Part shown: positions 1 to 19,243 of the stretch, one piece after another
Layout of the letters: each line of letters opens with the position of its first letter
How positions within the stretch are numbered: the first letter of the stretch is position 1
Assembly (NCBI GenBank): GCA_037577475.1
Contig: CM075197.1
Coordinates: 16,616,018 to 16,680,017, forward strand
Direction: 5' to 3'
Length of the DNA stretch: 64,000 bases
From: Chaunax sp. Z400
Taxonomy: Eukaryota; Chordata; Actinopteri; Lophiiformes; Chaunacidae
Translations under genes and position numbers: made by a program
Notes under the pieces: generated by a model
The model's database searches: none
Told to the model about the DNA's origin: nothing
What the model saw: the letters and a program-made list of their open reading frames with translations, nothing else

Positions 1-1534
1 GGCCGCCTCGCTGCCTGACAGAATTGCATTACCTAACATATACTGCACATTCACATGCATACACATAACCTCACATTTGTCTGTATTAGAGGATAAATTC
101 AGTGACACAGTCCAGGGTAGGCTTCAGATAAATGCACTTCAAGTTGGAGTGCATGCATCCATTCACCAGGCAGGTTTAAGGTTGGGTGCAGAAGCAGTCC
201 TCCATCACATAAATGCATAATTATCCCTCTTTGAACTTTGACCCTTCGTCTCGTAAACCAGCTACAGCACAGCATTGCTAAATATTTACTGCTAAATGTG
301 CATCATTTTACAGGATGATCCAAAAGAAGTGGAAAATCGCTGCATCCCCTCTTGAATCCCCACTGATTACATCAACCCTACCCCATACTCAGTGTTGTTG
401 CTAGGTTGCATGTGCTTGTCTGCTCGCATGTACAGTATGTGTGTGTGGCTGCATGTGTGTGTATGTTTTCCTCGACTGACTCCATGCAGCGAGTTCTCTG
501 CCTGTGAATTAGCTTCCATAGCAACCAGTGCCATACAGCGAGCCAGCCAGGCGGTGAAGTGAATGAATGCTGCTCTACTTGTGCGATCTTAAAGTGGGCG
601 CAGGCCCCATGACAATCTGGGTATGGCGGGCATGCTGGCATGCTGACGGGTGCAGACAATGGGGTGTTGCTGTGGTGATAGGAGGGCTGGTGGCTGATGG
701 TGGTTTAGGGTGGTGTGTGTGTGGGGTTGGGTGGGTGGGGGGGTGGGGGGGTATAACAAAGTGCATTGGTATGTGGCTGGCAAACAAAGCCAAAAGCAGC
801 ATTCAGTGTGATAATGGAACTCCTCTGTCTGTTTGACGCTCCTTCGGTTTGTCTTGCCCCTGTTTCTCTACCTCCATTGCTATTTTTGTCAGTACCTCTC
901 CAACTTTCATCCCCTGTTCTCTCTCTGTTTGCTTCTCTTATCTCTCTCTCTCTCTCTGTTTGCTTTTGTCCTCTCTTCTCTCTGTGTGTCTCTCTGAGAA
1001 AGAGGATGCAGCATTGCGGAGGTGGATGTAGTGCGGGGGCAGAGGAGATTTTTTTTTTTATTAGAGTGTTATTGTCGGAGCTGGCCCATCACCTTGGATA
1101 CACACACATATGCACCCACACACATACACACAGCTCAGATGTCAAACACACATTAGACGCTAACAACTAACAGTCAAGGTTTGGCACAAAACTAAAATAA
1201 AAGCCCTCAGAAACTGGGCCCTACAAAACATAACTCACATGGCGCGCTGTGCTAAAGCAGCCGAACTCTTTCAAAAAAGGAACAAAACACCAGAAGAAGA
1301 GAGTATGAACAATCACAGCACAGATGTCAGAGTTAGACTTCATGTTGGCTAGTGATCTAGATAATACCAACATCCCTTGGTGTGCTGTACAGTCACATAA
1401 ACAGGAAGGAGAGCAGGCGCATAGCTGGGATGTGGCTAATTGCTAAAGCTCCCATGCAGACAAAACATGAGGGTCATGCTAATGACCTCTCTCTATGATG
1501 TCTATCAACTGACCAAGCCATAGCGAGAATGAGA

Positions 1535-1535
<1 letters not shown>

Positions 1536-1562
<27 letters not shown>
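1536..1562. repeat. (CA)n microsatellite
   Basis: Uninterrupted CA dinucleotide run of about 27 bases in non-coding DNA. Confidence 0.95.
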
Positions 1563-1566
<4 letters not shown>

Positions 1567-2050
1567 TTACACACAAAACAAAAAGTGACCTGAGGGTGAA
1601 ATGAGGGATAAGCCTGCGCCAAAATTTGAAATTAAATTATAATTTGATATCATCAATTATCTCACTTGTTAGGATGTATTTCCGCCAGGGTGAGCAAACA
1701 TAATGAATGCAGAGAATGGAGCTGTCAGGCTATTCTGTGCTTTAATATCACTTTATTACACCTATCATCTCTTTGTGGGGATTGAACCATGTGAGCTGAG
1801 GCTTTACACAAAGAAGGGAAGGAAAGGGAGAGATGGGGACAAGAGTGCAGGCTGCTGAATAGTGGAAGCACCTGAGAGAGTGTAAGATTAGTAATCAATC
1901 ACACACATGCAGCCATACATACACACCCACGAAAACACACACATGCACACACATACAGGAAAATATGCGCAAAACACAGCTGGGCTGCAGAGAGGCCATC
2001 TATAATGCCATAATACAGTATTAAGTGTGTGTGTGTGTGAGGTAGGTAGG

Positions 2051-2079
<29 letters not shown>
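2051..2079. repeat. (GA)n microsatellite, preceded by GGTA repeats
   Basis: A GA run follows a short GGTA tandem, making a compound simple repeat. A separate (CA)n run follows at about 2232-2259. Confidence 0.9.
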
Positions 2080-2084
<5 letters not shown>

Positions 2085-4987
2085 ATATGGCCTCATGTTA
2101 CATGCATGCAAAATCAAGATCAAGTTCCAATTCACTCAACCGTGTCTCCTCTGGTGGAGGAACACTGGATTTACTTGCATACACACTCTTTTGCCAACAC
2201 ATGCATTCTCACTATAACACCACCACGACACCACACACACACACACACACACACACACTCATGCATAAGCATCGACTCTCACCTGCATAGGCTGCATAGC
2301 AATGCATACTAAAAAGACCAGGATAGAAGAGGGGTAAGGAGGGAAGAGAGATGGATGAGACAAGCAAGGGATGGACTGAAGGATGGATGGATGGAGGGGG
2401 CGGGGGGCCAGTGACGAGTTTGTACGGCCTGAGAGATCTGTAATGAGATCTCGGTGAGTCAGACAGGATGCTACACACTTATCCTGGCTGGACAGCAGAC
2501 AGAGGCCGGGAACACAGCTGGCTAAAATTTAAATCGGTGTCAATGTTATGAGCATGAAATGCCGTCTAACACTCACACACATGGATCTTCCTAAAAAAAA
2601 ATTTTTAAAAACAAGCCTAACTCATCTGGGTGGTGGAATTAGCTAAGGCTGACATAAATTCACAGCTACTTAAGCACTTTTCCCCCCAGCATTAAATTAG
2701 AATAGGCTGACCCCGTGTTGATTTTAGCTTGTTAGTTAGTGTGTCAGAGTGAGTCACAAGTTTTCCTGGGAGAAGCCGCAGCGAAAAAATTTAAACATCA
2801 GAGCAGCCACCAAACCCTGGGCTATCTCCACGGCCGTATTTATTCATGTGGTTTGACACACACCAACAGGCACACGCAAATACACACACAAAAATAAAAG
2901 CTTGCTTGAGCTTGCAGACAAACTGGGGCACAGATAAGGACGTACAGCAGATCTATGTTTAAAGGACAAAGCTGTCAATATTCTATATAGCTTGTAAAGG
3001 TCAACAAATCCTGTGACAAAACCAGAACTATCAATGTATTGATCCTGCTAGTATTACCTGTGTATGTTGGTGATTAACTGTGTCACATTCATTTCGATAT
3101 TGATGAGATTTTGGGGTTCTGTGTGTTAGACCATACGGCATAATCTAGTTTGGAGACACAGACCTCTGTGAGTAGAATAAATGATTGGGAATTGAATGTA
3201 GTTTATTGGAGGAGTACACTGACACCACTGGCCATCTCTACTTTACTTATTGATGTGATTTTGAACAATAAAGAAATCAGTTTAATATAAATTGCAAATA
3301 CATGATGCAAGCACAAAATAGATCCTCAAGTTTGAGTGGCTATTACACATTTCTTTGAATCACTCATTGAATCTTTTGTCTTTTTAATGTCTTTAAATAT
3401 GTGATCTAAGGCAACCCACTTCCTCTGTGAGTTCTGTATATCCACCTGTTAAAAGCCACCAGAATAAAGACAGATTTTCTGGAGCGGGAGCAACAGACTC
3501 ACATGATTTTGTCCCATGCACATGTTCCGTGCTTCCTACGCCCAGGCTCCTAACTTTGAATAATGGGAGATTTTCCTTCCCTTCCCTTTCTTCAGGAGTT
3601 GTGTAAATGAAACATGAGTTTTAGGTAATGGACTAAAATATTGTTGCTTTTGGTCTTTTTGATTTGAACCAAAACCAACATAACATCTTTTGTTTTCTTA
3701 TCCTCTAAGACAAGTACGTAATTCCACACTCGTAGTATTTTTTTTCTCTTTTGTTGCTGCTTTGGGAAGGTGGGACCCTCTCACAAGGGGGAGAAACTGG
3801 TTACCTTACTTCCATCCACATGACCCTTCCCTCACTTGACTCACCTCCTCTCACACTTCCCCTTCTCCGTATCTCCACTTCTTCCCTTTAACAGCTCCAT
3901 CTTTCAATACAGCATTCTGCTTTGCAGCCTCCCCCTCCCTCCTTTAAGTTACCCCATCTCACTCTCTTTATCTTCCCCCTCAGTGCCTCCATCTTTCACT
4001 GTTTCATCCTGCCGCCTCTGCTGCTCATCTCTCTCTCCCCAGCTCCCTTTCTTTAACCTTTTATGCTCTTCCTCTCCTCCTCTGCCTTATTCCTCACTCT
4101 CTCCCTCCTGCTAGTGTACACAGACAGCTCTCTGTCTCAGTCTTTCCATCATTCTCTCCACTGCTCCCTCAACATCCTATAACACACCCCCTCCCTCTCC
4201 TCTTTTTCTTCTCCCTTCCTTCCCTTTCCCCTTCTGCCTTTTTTCCATCTTAAGCTGACATCTGCTAATCTAACACCAATCTTCTCCCTTTTCAGCATTC
4301 AACCATCACCCCTATTACACCTCATTATTGGGTGTGTTCTTCTTTTATCACTCTCTCTCCTTCTCCATCCCTTTATCTCAGTTTTAGGATGACGCATGAT
4401 TGCATATTCCTGTCTCATTCAAGCAGTCACATGCTCATGTAGCCACACACACACGCATACACACACACACGCACACACGCACACACACGCACACCTTTTC
4501 CCTGTTAATATTGTCAGCATGAATAATGTCATCGTCAAGGTTAACAGTTGAGGTGCTAATGTTGAGAGGATCCAGGGGATATTGGTAAGAAACATTGAGA
4601 TATGGGCCCCTCTTATTGAATGGAGTCACCAGTACGTTCAAGTATTTGGGCATAAAAAAATGATGTCATCTCCTGACCTTTCATACACCATAAACATTGA
4701 GGATAATTGACGACCCTTTAATCAAATGCTCATTATTGTTATGAATGTTTGCTTCTGAAGGCAATCAGCTGAAGAGAATTTCATGCTGTTTTAGCCTCAG
4801 CCCTCTATCTTTGTCCACTCGTTTATGTTCATTAATGTGAAGAGCTGCCATTGTTCCATAGATAATTCATTCACTTCCATGCCAGCAGCGCCCGTGTGTT
4901 TGTTTGTGTGCGTGTGCCTGAAGTGTGTAGCTATATATGTTCGCCATGGTGGGAACAGATGCAAAAGGCATGACAAGAAAATAACAT

Positions 4988-5021
4988 TCCCTCCCTCCCT
5001 CCCTCCCTCCCTCCCTCCCTC
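4988..5021. repeat. (CCCT)n tetranucleotide microsatellite
   Basis: About eight perfect tandem copies of a CCCT/CCTC tetramer, unusual among the CA/TG repeats that dominate the window. It sits inside a longer pyrimidine-rich stretch running to about 5330. Confidence 0.95.
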
Positions 5022-6800
5022 GTCTGTGGCGATGACGAGACGCCTCTCTTGCACTCTCTCTCTTTCTCACCCCCCTCTATATTTTTATCATCTTTACACC
5101 CCCTACCGTCTCTCTCTTTCTCTCTCTCTCTGTATGTCTCTCACTCTTTCAGCCCCTCTGTCCTTGGGTGTCTGCAGCCAGCTGTGTCTTCGGGCCATTA
5201 GTGCCCCCCCCCCCACCCCTTCCCCTCCATCCATTTTCCCCATCACTGACTCCTCCAGTAGACTTGACCCCCTCCCCCATCTCACTCTTACTCCTCCTCT
5301 CTCCTCCTCCTCCTCTCGTGCTCCTCTGTCCATGTGACCACTGGGGCTCCATTGTCACAGCAACTGCTGATAACAGTTTCGACCTCTGTCCGCCACACCG
5401 TTACGCCACTGCACCAAAATCTGTACGCAGACACATCTGTAAACATCCACACTCACACTCAAATATGTTGGGAAAAAGAAGAAAAAAAAAGCACCAGCTC
5501 ACACACGTCTAATTTTCATATAGCACAAAAAAATTGCAACATGTACACACCCACACTCACACCACCAAATCTACCCAGTCAGCATCCTCCCCCTTCTGTT
5601 TATGTAAACGTCCTGTTCTGGTGCTAGCCTCTTGTGGCTGCCTCCCGTTATGAAAAGTTATTGCACTGCATAATGTAATGCCATTTACTTCTCTACACAC
5701 CTACCCTAACTCACTCATCATAATAAAACCGTGATTGATCCTCTCCCCTGTGGCATACCGATGCTCAGACACAGTCTTTGGCCTTGCAGGAGGAAAAGTT
5801 GCCTTTAAGAAAGTGGACCTTGTTGTATCTGTAGGGTTAGCAGAAGAGTGCTGAGTACATGTGATGCCAATCATAACTCCATATTCTTTACATGATATGA
5901 ATGGACTATACTAGTGGCCCATTAGCACCGGTTGCAAATGTCACTGGGTAGAGACCAGTTCAACTAAAGTGTGTCTTGTCCTTATCAAATTGTTTAATAA
6001 AAGCATTTTAGTGCTTTTGAATGTAAATATATGCAGAACTTTAAAAAAAAAAAAAAAAAACAATAAGCAGTTATAGAACACAAAAAAATAAACAATTTTG
6101 GGTTTTTTTTCATTTTTCTTGCAACCTCAAACGGAACCACTGCTCTAGACTGTGGCAAAGTGTTTGATAATAATTATAGTGAATTAAAACTTGCAACATT
6201 TCACATGAAAAAGACAAATATCCACACAAACAATGTCCTTAAGGTAACCTGTGGGGATTTTGACCTCTAGTGGGGATTTTACAACATTTTTTTTTAAAAA
6301 AGTAATGTACCAGTAAGGGGGGGGGGGGGTTGGTAAACATGGATGTTTAACATGGAATGTTTAAAAAGTCTGCTTTGCAAATATTTTAGAGGGGGTGAAT
6401 CCTTTCAACATGTATGTTAGACCTTAAGGATACACATAGTGTGTTTTGGTGAGTAATGCTGTATGTAAACATAACCTTTGTTTGTTTAAACAAATGTCCC
6501 AAATGTCTTCTAGTTTGTTTTTTCCCCTCCGTGTCACTTTACAACTCTTTCAATTGAATGTTTAGTGAGTCTGTGATTGGTGTATGATTGTATGTGTCTG
6601 TGTGTGTCTGCAGTGGGCTGGTACATGCATATATTGTGGTGAGGTACATGTTGGGGAGGCACTGATACTGTTCCACAGCAAAAAAAATGACGAGTGTCTT
6701 CGCCACACACACGCTCACAGACACACACAATCCATTTTAGGTCCCTTTTAGCCACTGAAGGACAATAAAAATGGGTCATTTAAAAAAGGCGACACTCACT

Positions 6801-6802
<2 letters not shown>

Positions 6803-6841
<39 letters not shown>

Positions 6842-6976
6842 ACGGTCATGTACACAAAATGCTGGTCCATTGCATCATCTGCCTGCCCATTTCCTGTCAG
6901 CCAAGAGTCCCGCATCCCCTCACCCTTTCTCCTCCTTTGATCCTTCCTTCCATCCATCTATCAGTCCATTTCCCCC

Positions 6977-7022
<46 letters not shown>
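6803..7022. repeat. Two (CA)n microsatellites
   Basis: Two CA runs, about 6803-6834 and 6978-7022, flank about 140 bases of non-repetitive sequence. Confidence 0.95.
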
Positions 7023-7029
<7 letters not shown>

Positions 7030-7349
7030 ACAAAACCATTCTATTGATTGAGCTATTCAATTTCTGGCTGTAATTCAACTATACTGTTGCACTTCAACAT
7101 GTAAATGAGTCCATGGTGGTTGCTGGTCCTGTTGTTGTCATGGAAACCTCTTATCAAATACAGTGACACGCACGCAGGATGCTCCCCTGCACACACAATG
7201 CCCTCCTTTGGGTTTGGGAAGGAGACACAAGGTGAACTGTTTCTCTGAGTGTGTGTTGTGCTCATGTGAAACTGAAACTTTGAGACAGCAGCAGCATGAG
7301 ACTTGGCCAGGGCTAAAATGACCTCACTGCCCACTTGGGGGGAGAGAAA

Positions 7350-7371
7350 GAGAGAGAGAGAGAGAGAGAGG
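7350..7371. repeat. (GA)n microsatellite
   Basis: A short GA run in non-coding DNA. The strand then switches to a CT-rich stretch ending near 7500. Confidence 0.9.
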
Positions 7372-8299
7372 AATAATGTATGCGTCCACTGTCTTACCTC
7401 ATGCTCTTCGAAGACTCTCTCCTTCACCTCCCTCACTTTCCTTGAAGCTCTTCCCCCCCTCTCCTCCACCTCTCTCCTTCTCTCTCTCTCCCCTCCCTTA
7501 CACCATGTCTATGGAGCCCTTCAATTGCACTGACAGGAGAACAGCGCCCTGCGTGGCTTCTGCCACCATGCATGCAAAAAAACACACAGAAAGCAAAACA
7601 CATGCAGAATTAATACATCCTCCATGTTTTCTCTTTCTCCCGGATGCGCACCAGTGAACTCTCTGGACACGAACAAACACACACACATCCCGCCTCTCTC
7701 ACAGCAAACGGTGACTGTGTGTCTGTGATGCGCTCCTCTCCCTCCCAGTATGTTGCGTTGAGGACATTTTTAGGTCATGAGGATGTCACACCAATCTGTG
7801 TGTGTCTGTGTGTGAGTGTGTCTGTGATCGTGCATACGGGTGGTCGTCTGTGTTTACTGCAATATGTGACCATGTTTATAGCATTTGTGTTTATTGTTTA
7901 AGTCTGCATTGCTATGCATATAAAGCAGTGTAAATGTAGCATATGATAAGGTTTTAGAGGGTTAGAATCACGTTAAAGCCTCTAAACATGTGGTTACAAA
8001 TTCTAAGTATTTTAAATTATTCAGCAACAATTAAAGTTCCAGAAAAACACATCCTAAATTTACATTTTTAACAAATTTAACAAGCACTTAGCTTAAGTGT
8101 TTTTAAGACTTTTTGGGTGAGGATTCAGGAAATTGTTTAAAAAAACTGTCAATGCATTTTGATTCAAATGTTGCAAAACTGGTATTGGTGCACCAAAATG
8201 TTTGGCACCTTATCCAGCTGAGACATGCCCACTTCAAACCAATGAAAATAAAATAATTAAACAAATACATCAATCTTTGGAGAGAAATGACCAAAACTG

Positions 8300-13062
<4,763 letters not shown>

Positions 13063-15289
13063 ATACGACTGAGTGCACACAAGCAGACACAACAGGACTC
13101 ATAAATTGAGCCTTGCGTGGGATTCTTTGTAAACAAACCTGCAAACACGCACACACACCTGCTTAATAGAACCCCAGCTTACCTGCTCAGTCTTATTGAG
13201 CCAACAGGAGTGGACTGATGCAAGCTAATTGGCCTGATGTGAGCTGAGCACCAGCTGAAGAAAACAGGTGGGGGAGAGAAAAGGGGGGGAATCGGAAGAT
13301 AGAAACAAGGCAAACATGAGAGACAGAGAGTATGCTGGATGGAGTGACTGACCAGAAAGACAGGAAATGAGAGCAGAATGTGGACAAAGTTGAACAAAAA
13401 GAAGAGGAGATGGTGTATTTGAAAAAGGGTAGAAAGGAAATAAGATGACAAAAGGGGAGTCAGTGAAAGGAAGAGGCCAAGGCTCAGATAAAGAGTAATG
13501 AAGAGAAAGCATTTGAAAATGACAACACTGTAGAAAAATACAAGCATCAGAGAGACAGCACCTGGCTAGAGAAGGGAAAAAGAGATGGAAAACAGCAAGA
13601 CAATGACAAAAAGCGATTAAAAGACAATGTCAGTATAAGAGAGGGGAAAAGCAACATGATGAAACGATTTGTGATGTGACGAGATGCGATGCGACGAGCG
13701 CAAGCCGAGGCATGCTGGCATGTTAGCAGAACGCAGCCCCAGTCCTATAGAGCAGCCACTGCAGGCACTGTAGTATGTCAAATGTCACAGACGCTAAGAC
13801 GCACACACACAGGAATGCACACATCATCATACACAGACGCCCCCACAAAAGCTCAGAGGCTGCTTATACGTTTATGAAACCGCACGCGTCGGATTGCTTT
13901 TACGTTTTCTGAGCTCATCGGAAGAGAACCGACACAAACGGGTACAGCTGCGCAGAAAGGGACACGTATCCTGCCTGGTGATTCCCTGTGAAGTGGAGGG
14001 GTTATTCAGCCTAAATTTACCTCAAGAAATCTGAGATGATACTTCATATCTATAGTCATTATTTTTTAATGTGTTTTGTTCCAGCGGTTTCGTCTGCAGG
14101 TTGACAGTATGAGGTGAACACATGTGGCAGTATTCAGCTTGCCCATTACCTGAGACAGATAGGCCTCAGTGCTAAGTAGAGCTCCATGTGCTGTCACTGT
14201 CTTTTCCAGAGACAACTTTCTGTAGGTGTAGGTCTCCATGTGTGTTTGTGTCCTTATTTCTGAAATGAGAGGCGGACACGAGTCACCCTCCTTAAAATAA
14301 CAAGCCTGCCCTTTCCCCGAGGACAGCAAACCACCAACCTACATGCTGCCTGATCCTAGGCCAGCCCAGTTCACTGCTCAGGCTAGCTCACTCTTTCTCC
14401 TGTTGCCTCTCTCACACACACACTTCCACTTGTCCTTGCCTCTCTTTCACTCTCCATCACACATACAGTATAGTCAGTGGTGGCCTAATGTGTTTATTCT
14501 CCAGACATTCCCTCTTTCTTTTCGGCTCTGAAACCTAACATAAAGATGAACATGCAAATACACACCCTGCTGTAGATGAAACAATTAAACATATAAAGAA
14601 ACAACATATTAGTGACACACCCACATGCCAACACCTCAGTTAGGCTTAATGAGCTCTCCTGCTAGCTAATTGGCCCTGAAAAGGCAGCGGAAAACAGCAG
14701 CCTAAATCCATCCAGCAAGCTCTCATTTTTTATCAGCCTCCATACTTCAGCAGCAGATGCCTCAGTTCTGTCTCACAAGCTGTGCAGAGGTGGTTGTGAG
14801 AGAATAGGCCTCATCTACTCAATTAATAGGTCTCAGTGTGCACAAAATGATGCCGAAATACATGCCGTGCTATAAATGGAAAGACAATGGATAAATGAAA
14901 GAGGCAAAGGTTTTAAGCGAAGTCTAATTTGCTGGTAAAATGTTTTTATTGCATATATAAATAATGATTGAAAGCAAGTTTGAGGAGATGTTGTTCAGAG
15001 GATGCACAAAGAAACGCAGTTGGGGCAGAATCTCATTATATCCTGGATGATGTGTTTGTATCACTGTGTGTGAAGGAACTACCACATAAATCCTTCATGG
15101 GCTCGTCTTCCTTGACCCGTGTGTTTGTGGATGCAGGAAAGTACTGTAGGTGCACGCCTGTGTTTGAAAGTGTGTATGCTTTCAAGCCTGTGCGCATGCG
15201 TGTGTGTTTTCCCCTCCTTGGTAGGTGAAGATATGAGCCGGTGAGGCCTGCAGGCTGCTGGGCTGTATGGAAATGAGGTGAAACACCGC

Positions 15290-15965
15290 TGAGAAGCAGG
15301 TGATGGAGGAGACAGTGGTAGGAAAGGGGAGAGGGAAGACGGAAGGGAAGGAAGGAAGATGAGGAGAGTGGTGGAAGGGAAGGGAGTTGGATAATGAGGA
15401 CTCTGATGAGAGGGATGGCGAGCCGTAAATAGAGATGTCTCAGAGATGGAGAGAGGTAAAAAAAAAATTTGAAAAGGAAGACAGAGTGGAGGAGGGGGGT
15501 TATGAATGGATAGGAAAATGGGAAACAGCTGCCACTAGTGGTGGCCTGTGGAAATGATAGATGTAGAGAGATATGTGGGGATAGGAGATGAATGGAGGAC
15601 ATGAAAGGGGAAAACAAAGGGAAAAGGGTTTATTCTGAGGGTTTGTAGAGGCAAAGGACATAAAAAAGGGCAGATTGTGATGAAATGTGGTTTCAATAAG
15701 ACCACGAAGAATAGGAGGAGGGCAGGTGAATCCGCAGCTATTAAGAAAATGGGAGATGAGAGGGCTGAGTGGTCCCAGGTATTAATATGAGAGGGAAAAA
15801 GGGAGTTAAAGAGGGAGCGATTTAGCCAAATCAGAGAAAAAGAGCGATGGGGAAAGAGCATGAGCATAGAGATAAAATAAAAACTGAAAAAGCATCAGAG
15901 GAGAGGAGGAGGGAAAGGAGGCCAAAGGAGAGAGGGGTGAAACAGAGATGAGGGAGGAGAGGAGG
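15290..15965. repeat. Long purine-rich (G/A) block
   Basis: About 680 bases in which the plus strand is mostly G and A, built from irregular GGA, GAA and AGAG units with few pyrimidines. It is not a clean tandem array. It ends shortly before a (CA)n run at 16086. Confidence 0.75.
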
Positions 15966-16083
15966 AGAGGAGGGTGGCGGTGGCAGGACACGGGTGCAGG
16001 CGTGGAGAGTGTGGCATGCAGCTCAAGTTGGCATGGACTCTATCGCTCACTCTCAGGCCTGGGCACAGGGCCCTCAGTGACAG

Positions 16084-16085
<2 letters not shown>

Positions 16086-16126
<41 letters not shown>
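16086..16126. repeat. (CA)n microsatellite
   Basis: Uninterrupted CA run of about 40 bases. A further CA run follows at about 16276-16300. Confidence 0.95.
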
Positions 16127-16128
<2 letters not shown>

Positions 16129-16275
16129 TGTATGCTCACAAGCAGATCAAACACAAGGACATTCGCTCTTTCTCTCTGTCTATTACACACTCACACACAC
16201 ACACAAACAGCAGTCAGAGAGAACATTGAGCTCAGACACAGCCTGATGCTCACACACACTCAATTAGTCTCAGCC

Positions 16276-16307
<32 letters not shown>

Positions 16308-16453
16308 ACTTATGAAAGAAAAAGACGGATGACCGAGCGTGTGCATGACGGTGTGTGCATGTGTGTGTCTAATTGTGCCAGTGCTGCCAGAGCAGAATGA
16401 GGGATGGTGTCTCAGAGCTGCTGCTGCCGCTAATAGCCACTGACTGGAGGTGA

Positions 16454-16457
<4 letters not shown>

Positions 16458-16540
<83 letters not shown>

Positions 16541-16542
16541 CT
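16458..16542. repeat. (CT)n microsatellite
   Basis: CT run of about 85 bases with two CGCT interruptions, leading into a longer pyrimidine-rich stretch to about 16800. Confidence 0.95.
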
Positions 16543-19212
16543 CTTGTTTTCCATCCAATCAGCAGTCAGCACATCTGTCCTTCCCTGTTTTCCTCAACCC
16601 AATTCAGTTCATCCTCTCCCCTTTGTTTCTCCCTTCCCCTACTCCCTCTCATATCTCTCCTTGCCCTTTTAGCCTCACACCCCCACCCACCTCCCCCTTC
16701 CTTCCCTCTCATACTTTCATCTCCACCCCTTACCCCCTGCCACCTTTCATCACTTTCTCTCTCTTCTCACCCACCTCTATCCTCTCCTCCCGGTCCTGAT
16801 GATACACAGGAGATGGCTCACGCATGAGTGATTGCATACATGCGCGTGTCTGTGTGTGTACGCAGACACAAGCATATACATATTGTCAGCAGCGTCTCTG
16901 TGTATGTGTGTGTGCATGTGCGTTGATGCGAGCTTTACTTAGTATGCACACATGCATCAGATCCGATTGTGTGCACGCAGGCATGTGTGTCAGTGCACAG
17001 GTAGGGAAGTTATTATTCCTGGTGTGCTGCAGCAATTCAGGCCTGGGCGGAAAGATCAAACAAAGACTAGAGGACGAACACGCACACACATGAACATAAA
17101 CATACACACACACGCACACTAACAGACACACGCATCTGTCGACTCTCCGCCAATCTCTTGCAGCCGTTTCATATCCCTGGCTTCTGCAGTTGCCTCACGT
17201 CTGGACTCTGTCCACAGAGAGATGAGAGGCAGCACTGCTCTGGTTTCTATCTGCACCAGGTTAGACACATGCAATTAGCAGGATAAATATGCCTGTGTGT
17301 GTGTCTGTGTGTGTGCATGTGTGTGGTGTGTGTGTGTGTACAAAGGAGGGAGATTGTGTGCAATCAGGGACAGATTGTACGGGATGTATTTGGGTTGTCC
17401 TGATGCGGAGATGAGGAGGGGGATGGAGGTTGTTAATATCACAGAGGCTGCTGAGTGTCTGTGTGTGTTTGTCCATTTTAACTCGTCTATAGTTCTGACC
17501 AGTACATGTGAATCATAACAAAGTGCTTTGACCAGTGTAGAAGTCTTATATGGATTTAAGGATGCACAAGGACATGTTTTGGATCTTTAGTGTTTTAGTG
17601 CATATTTATGGTGTGTGTGTGTGTGTGTGCACGATTGAGGGGGAGGGGCTTATCATGTGCTGTCCTTCCTAGAGGGAAAGAGAAAGTGGGGGGCCGTACT
17701 TCACAGCCAATCAGTTTTGCACTGCCGAGGCAACCATCCATTGCCACCACCGCGGTAACACAGAGCCAAGCTGCTGCAGGGGATAGATGGCTGATGTGTA
17801 CAAGCTCCTTTCCTCTGTTTTCTCTCTGTTATTTCTTTCTGTGCCTTTCTCTCATGTTGCATCCCATCTTTTATCAGCTATCTGTTCTCTATTACCTCCT
17901 GTACTCTCCATGTTTCTCTGTCAGATATTTCACGTTAATGGGGCCCTTCGCAGGAGTGCTCTAAGGTGTGACCTAAAGGGAAGGGAACCGAATTGAAAGA
18001 GAGAGGGTGAAAAAGAGTGACAGAAAGCGAAAGAGCAAGAGGGGTTGCGGTTTCCTGTTGAAAGGGCTCTTTTTCATTTCTTTTCATCAGCTACCGCCTG
18101 CCTGCAGATCTTGCTTCTCCTCTTTTTCTCCCGCACACAAATCCCTTTTCTCTTTATCTCATATCTATGCAAATAAGGCATCCTATGCAAATGAGACAGG
18201 TAGGGACTGGTGGCAGAGAAGGAGAAGAAATGGGCCGGAGTAGTGGTAGGGACAGAATGAAAGCTAGGGGCAGTGGAGGATAGAGAAGGGGTAAAAGAGG
18301 AAGCGATCCAGGTGGTTTGACACCTCCCATGTTCCAGTCTGTCATTTAGATCTCTGGTCATCACTTAACATGCACCCTAAACATTTCTAGATATATCAGG
18401 CCTAACATGATTGATGCATTTATGATCCCCCGCCACATATCATCGAACCCTCAATATAAACTACAAGTATGATCACCAGCCTCTGTCTCAAGCCAACAGT
18501 TTGCTGGATGTGCTTTTTTTAAAAGCGCCGTGCATGTTTTCCATATACCCCATTGCTCCTCAAGAAGCAACTTATTCCTCCTCCCCCTCCCTCCATATGC
18601 ATTTGTTTTCTCTTTCATTTCAGTGAAAAGGATAAACATCTTGGAGAGGATTTTATCATCGGCCTTTCTCTCCTTCCACCATCTGCCACAGTGAGAAATT
18701 CTGATAGCTCCAGCTCCGGTTTTGCTGGTACAGGAGCAGTTATTGGTCTTGTGGCAAAAAATGTGGTGGAACACATTTTCTGTGAAATCCAAGCACGGTG
18801 AACACCTTCCACATTGCAGGCAATCTTCTCTCTTGTTTTATTCATCATCAATTTCCTAAGTCTCAAAATTAATGCTGTAATGGTTTACAGCCTGGCTTTC
18901 AAACTTACTGATGCTGGATGGCACAAACAAGTTTGCCTTAGGCGTTTAAGTCCCGAAATGGATATACATTAGGAGGCCAGTGGTGTGTTTCCAAGGAAAC
19001 AAGGATGGCTTGGCACTAATTGGCTGTAGGTCGGTTGCTAGGTGCTGGGTGGAGGAGATAAACTAGCTAACTTTAAATGATAGATGGATGGAAGGCTAGC
19101 ATAATTGGCTCCACAGTAAACATATTCACTATTTCTCAACGTCAGACCACCAGCTATGCTATTACCTGACGACAGTCACCAGAGGAGATACAAGCCGAGA
19201 CCACCACCCTCC

Positions 19213-19214
<2 letters not shown>

Positions 19215-19243
<29 letters not shown>
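19215..19243. repeat. (TG)n microsatellite
   Basis: Uninterrupted TG run of about 29 bases in non-coding DNA. Confidence 0.93.

Noticed and set aside
766..1170. Plus-strand 134-codon frame
   Set aside because: It consists of CT-rich and CA-rich simple sequence; no splice or homology support.
4825..5337. Plus-strand 170-codon Ser/Pro-rich frame
   Set aside because: It spans the CCCT microsatellite and pyrimidine-rich DNA; the length is explained by composition.
15036..15617. Minus-strand 193-codon Ser/Leu/Phe-rich frame
   Set aside because: It is the complement of a purine-rich block; biased composition removes stop codons and no family resemblance is seen.
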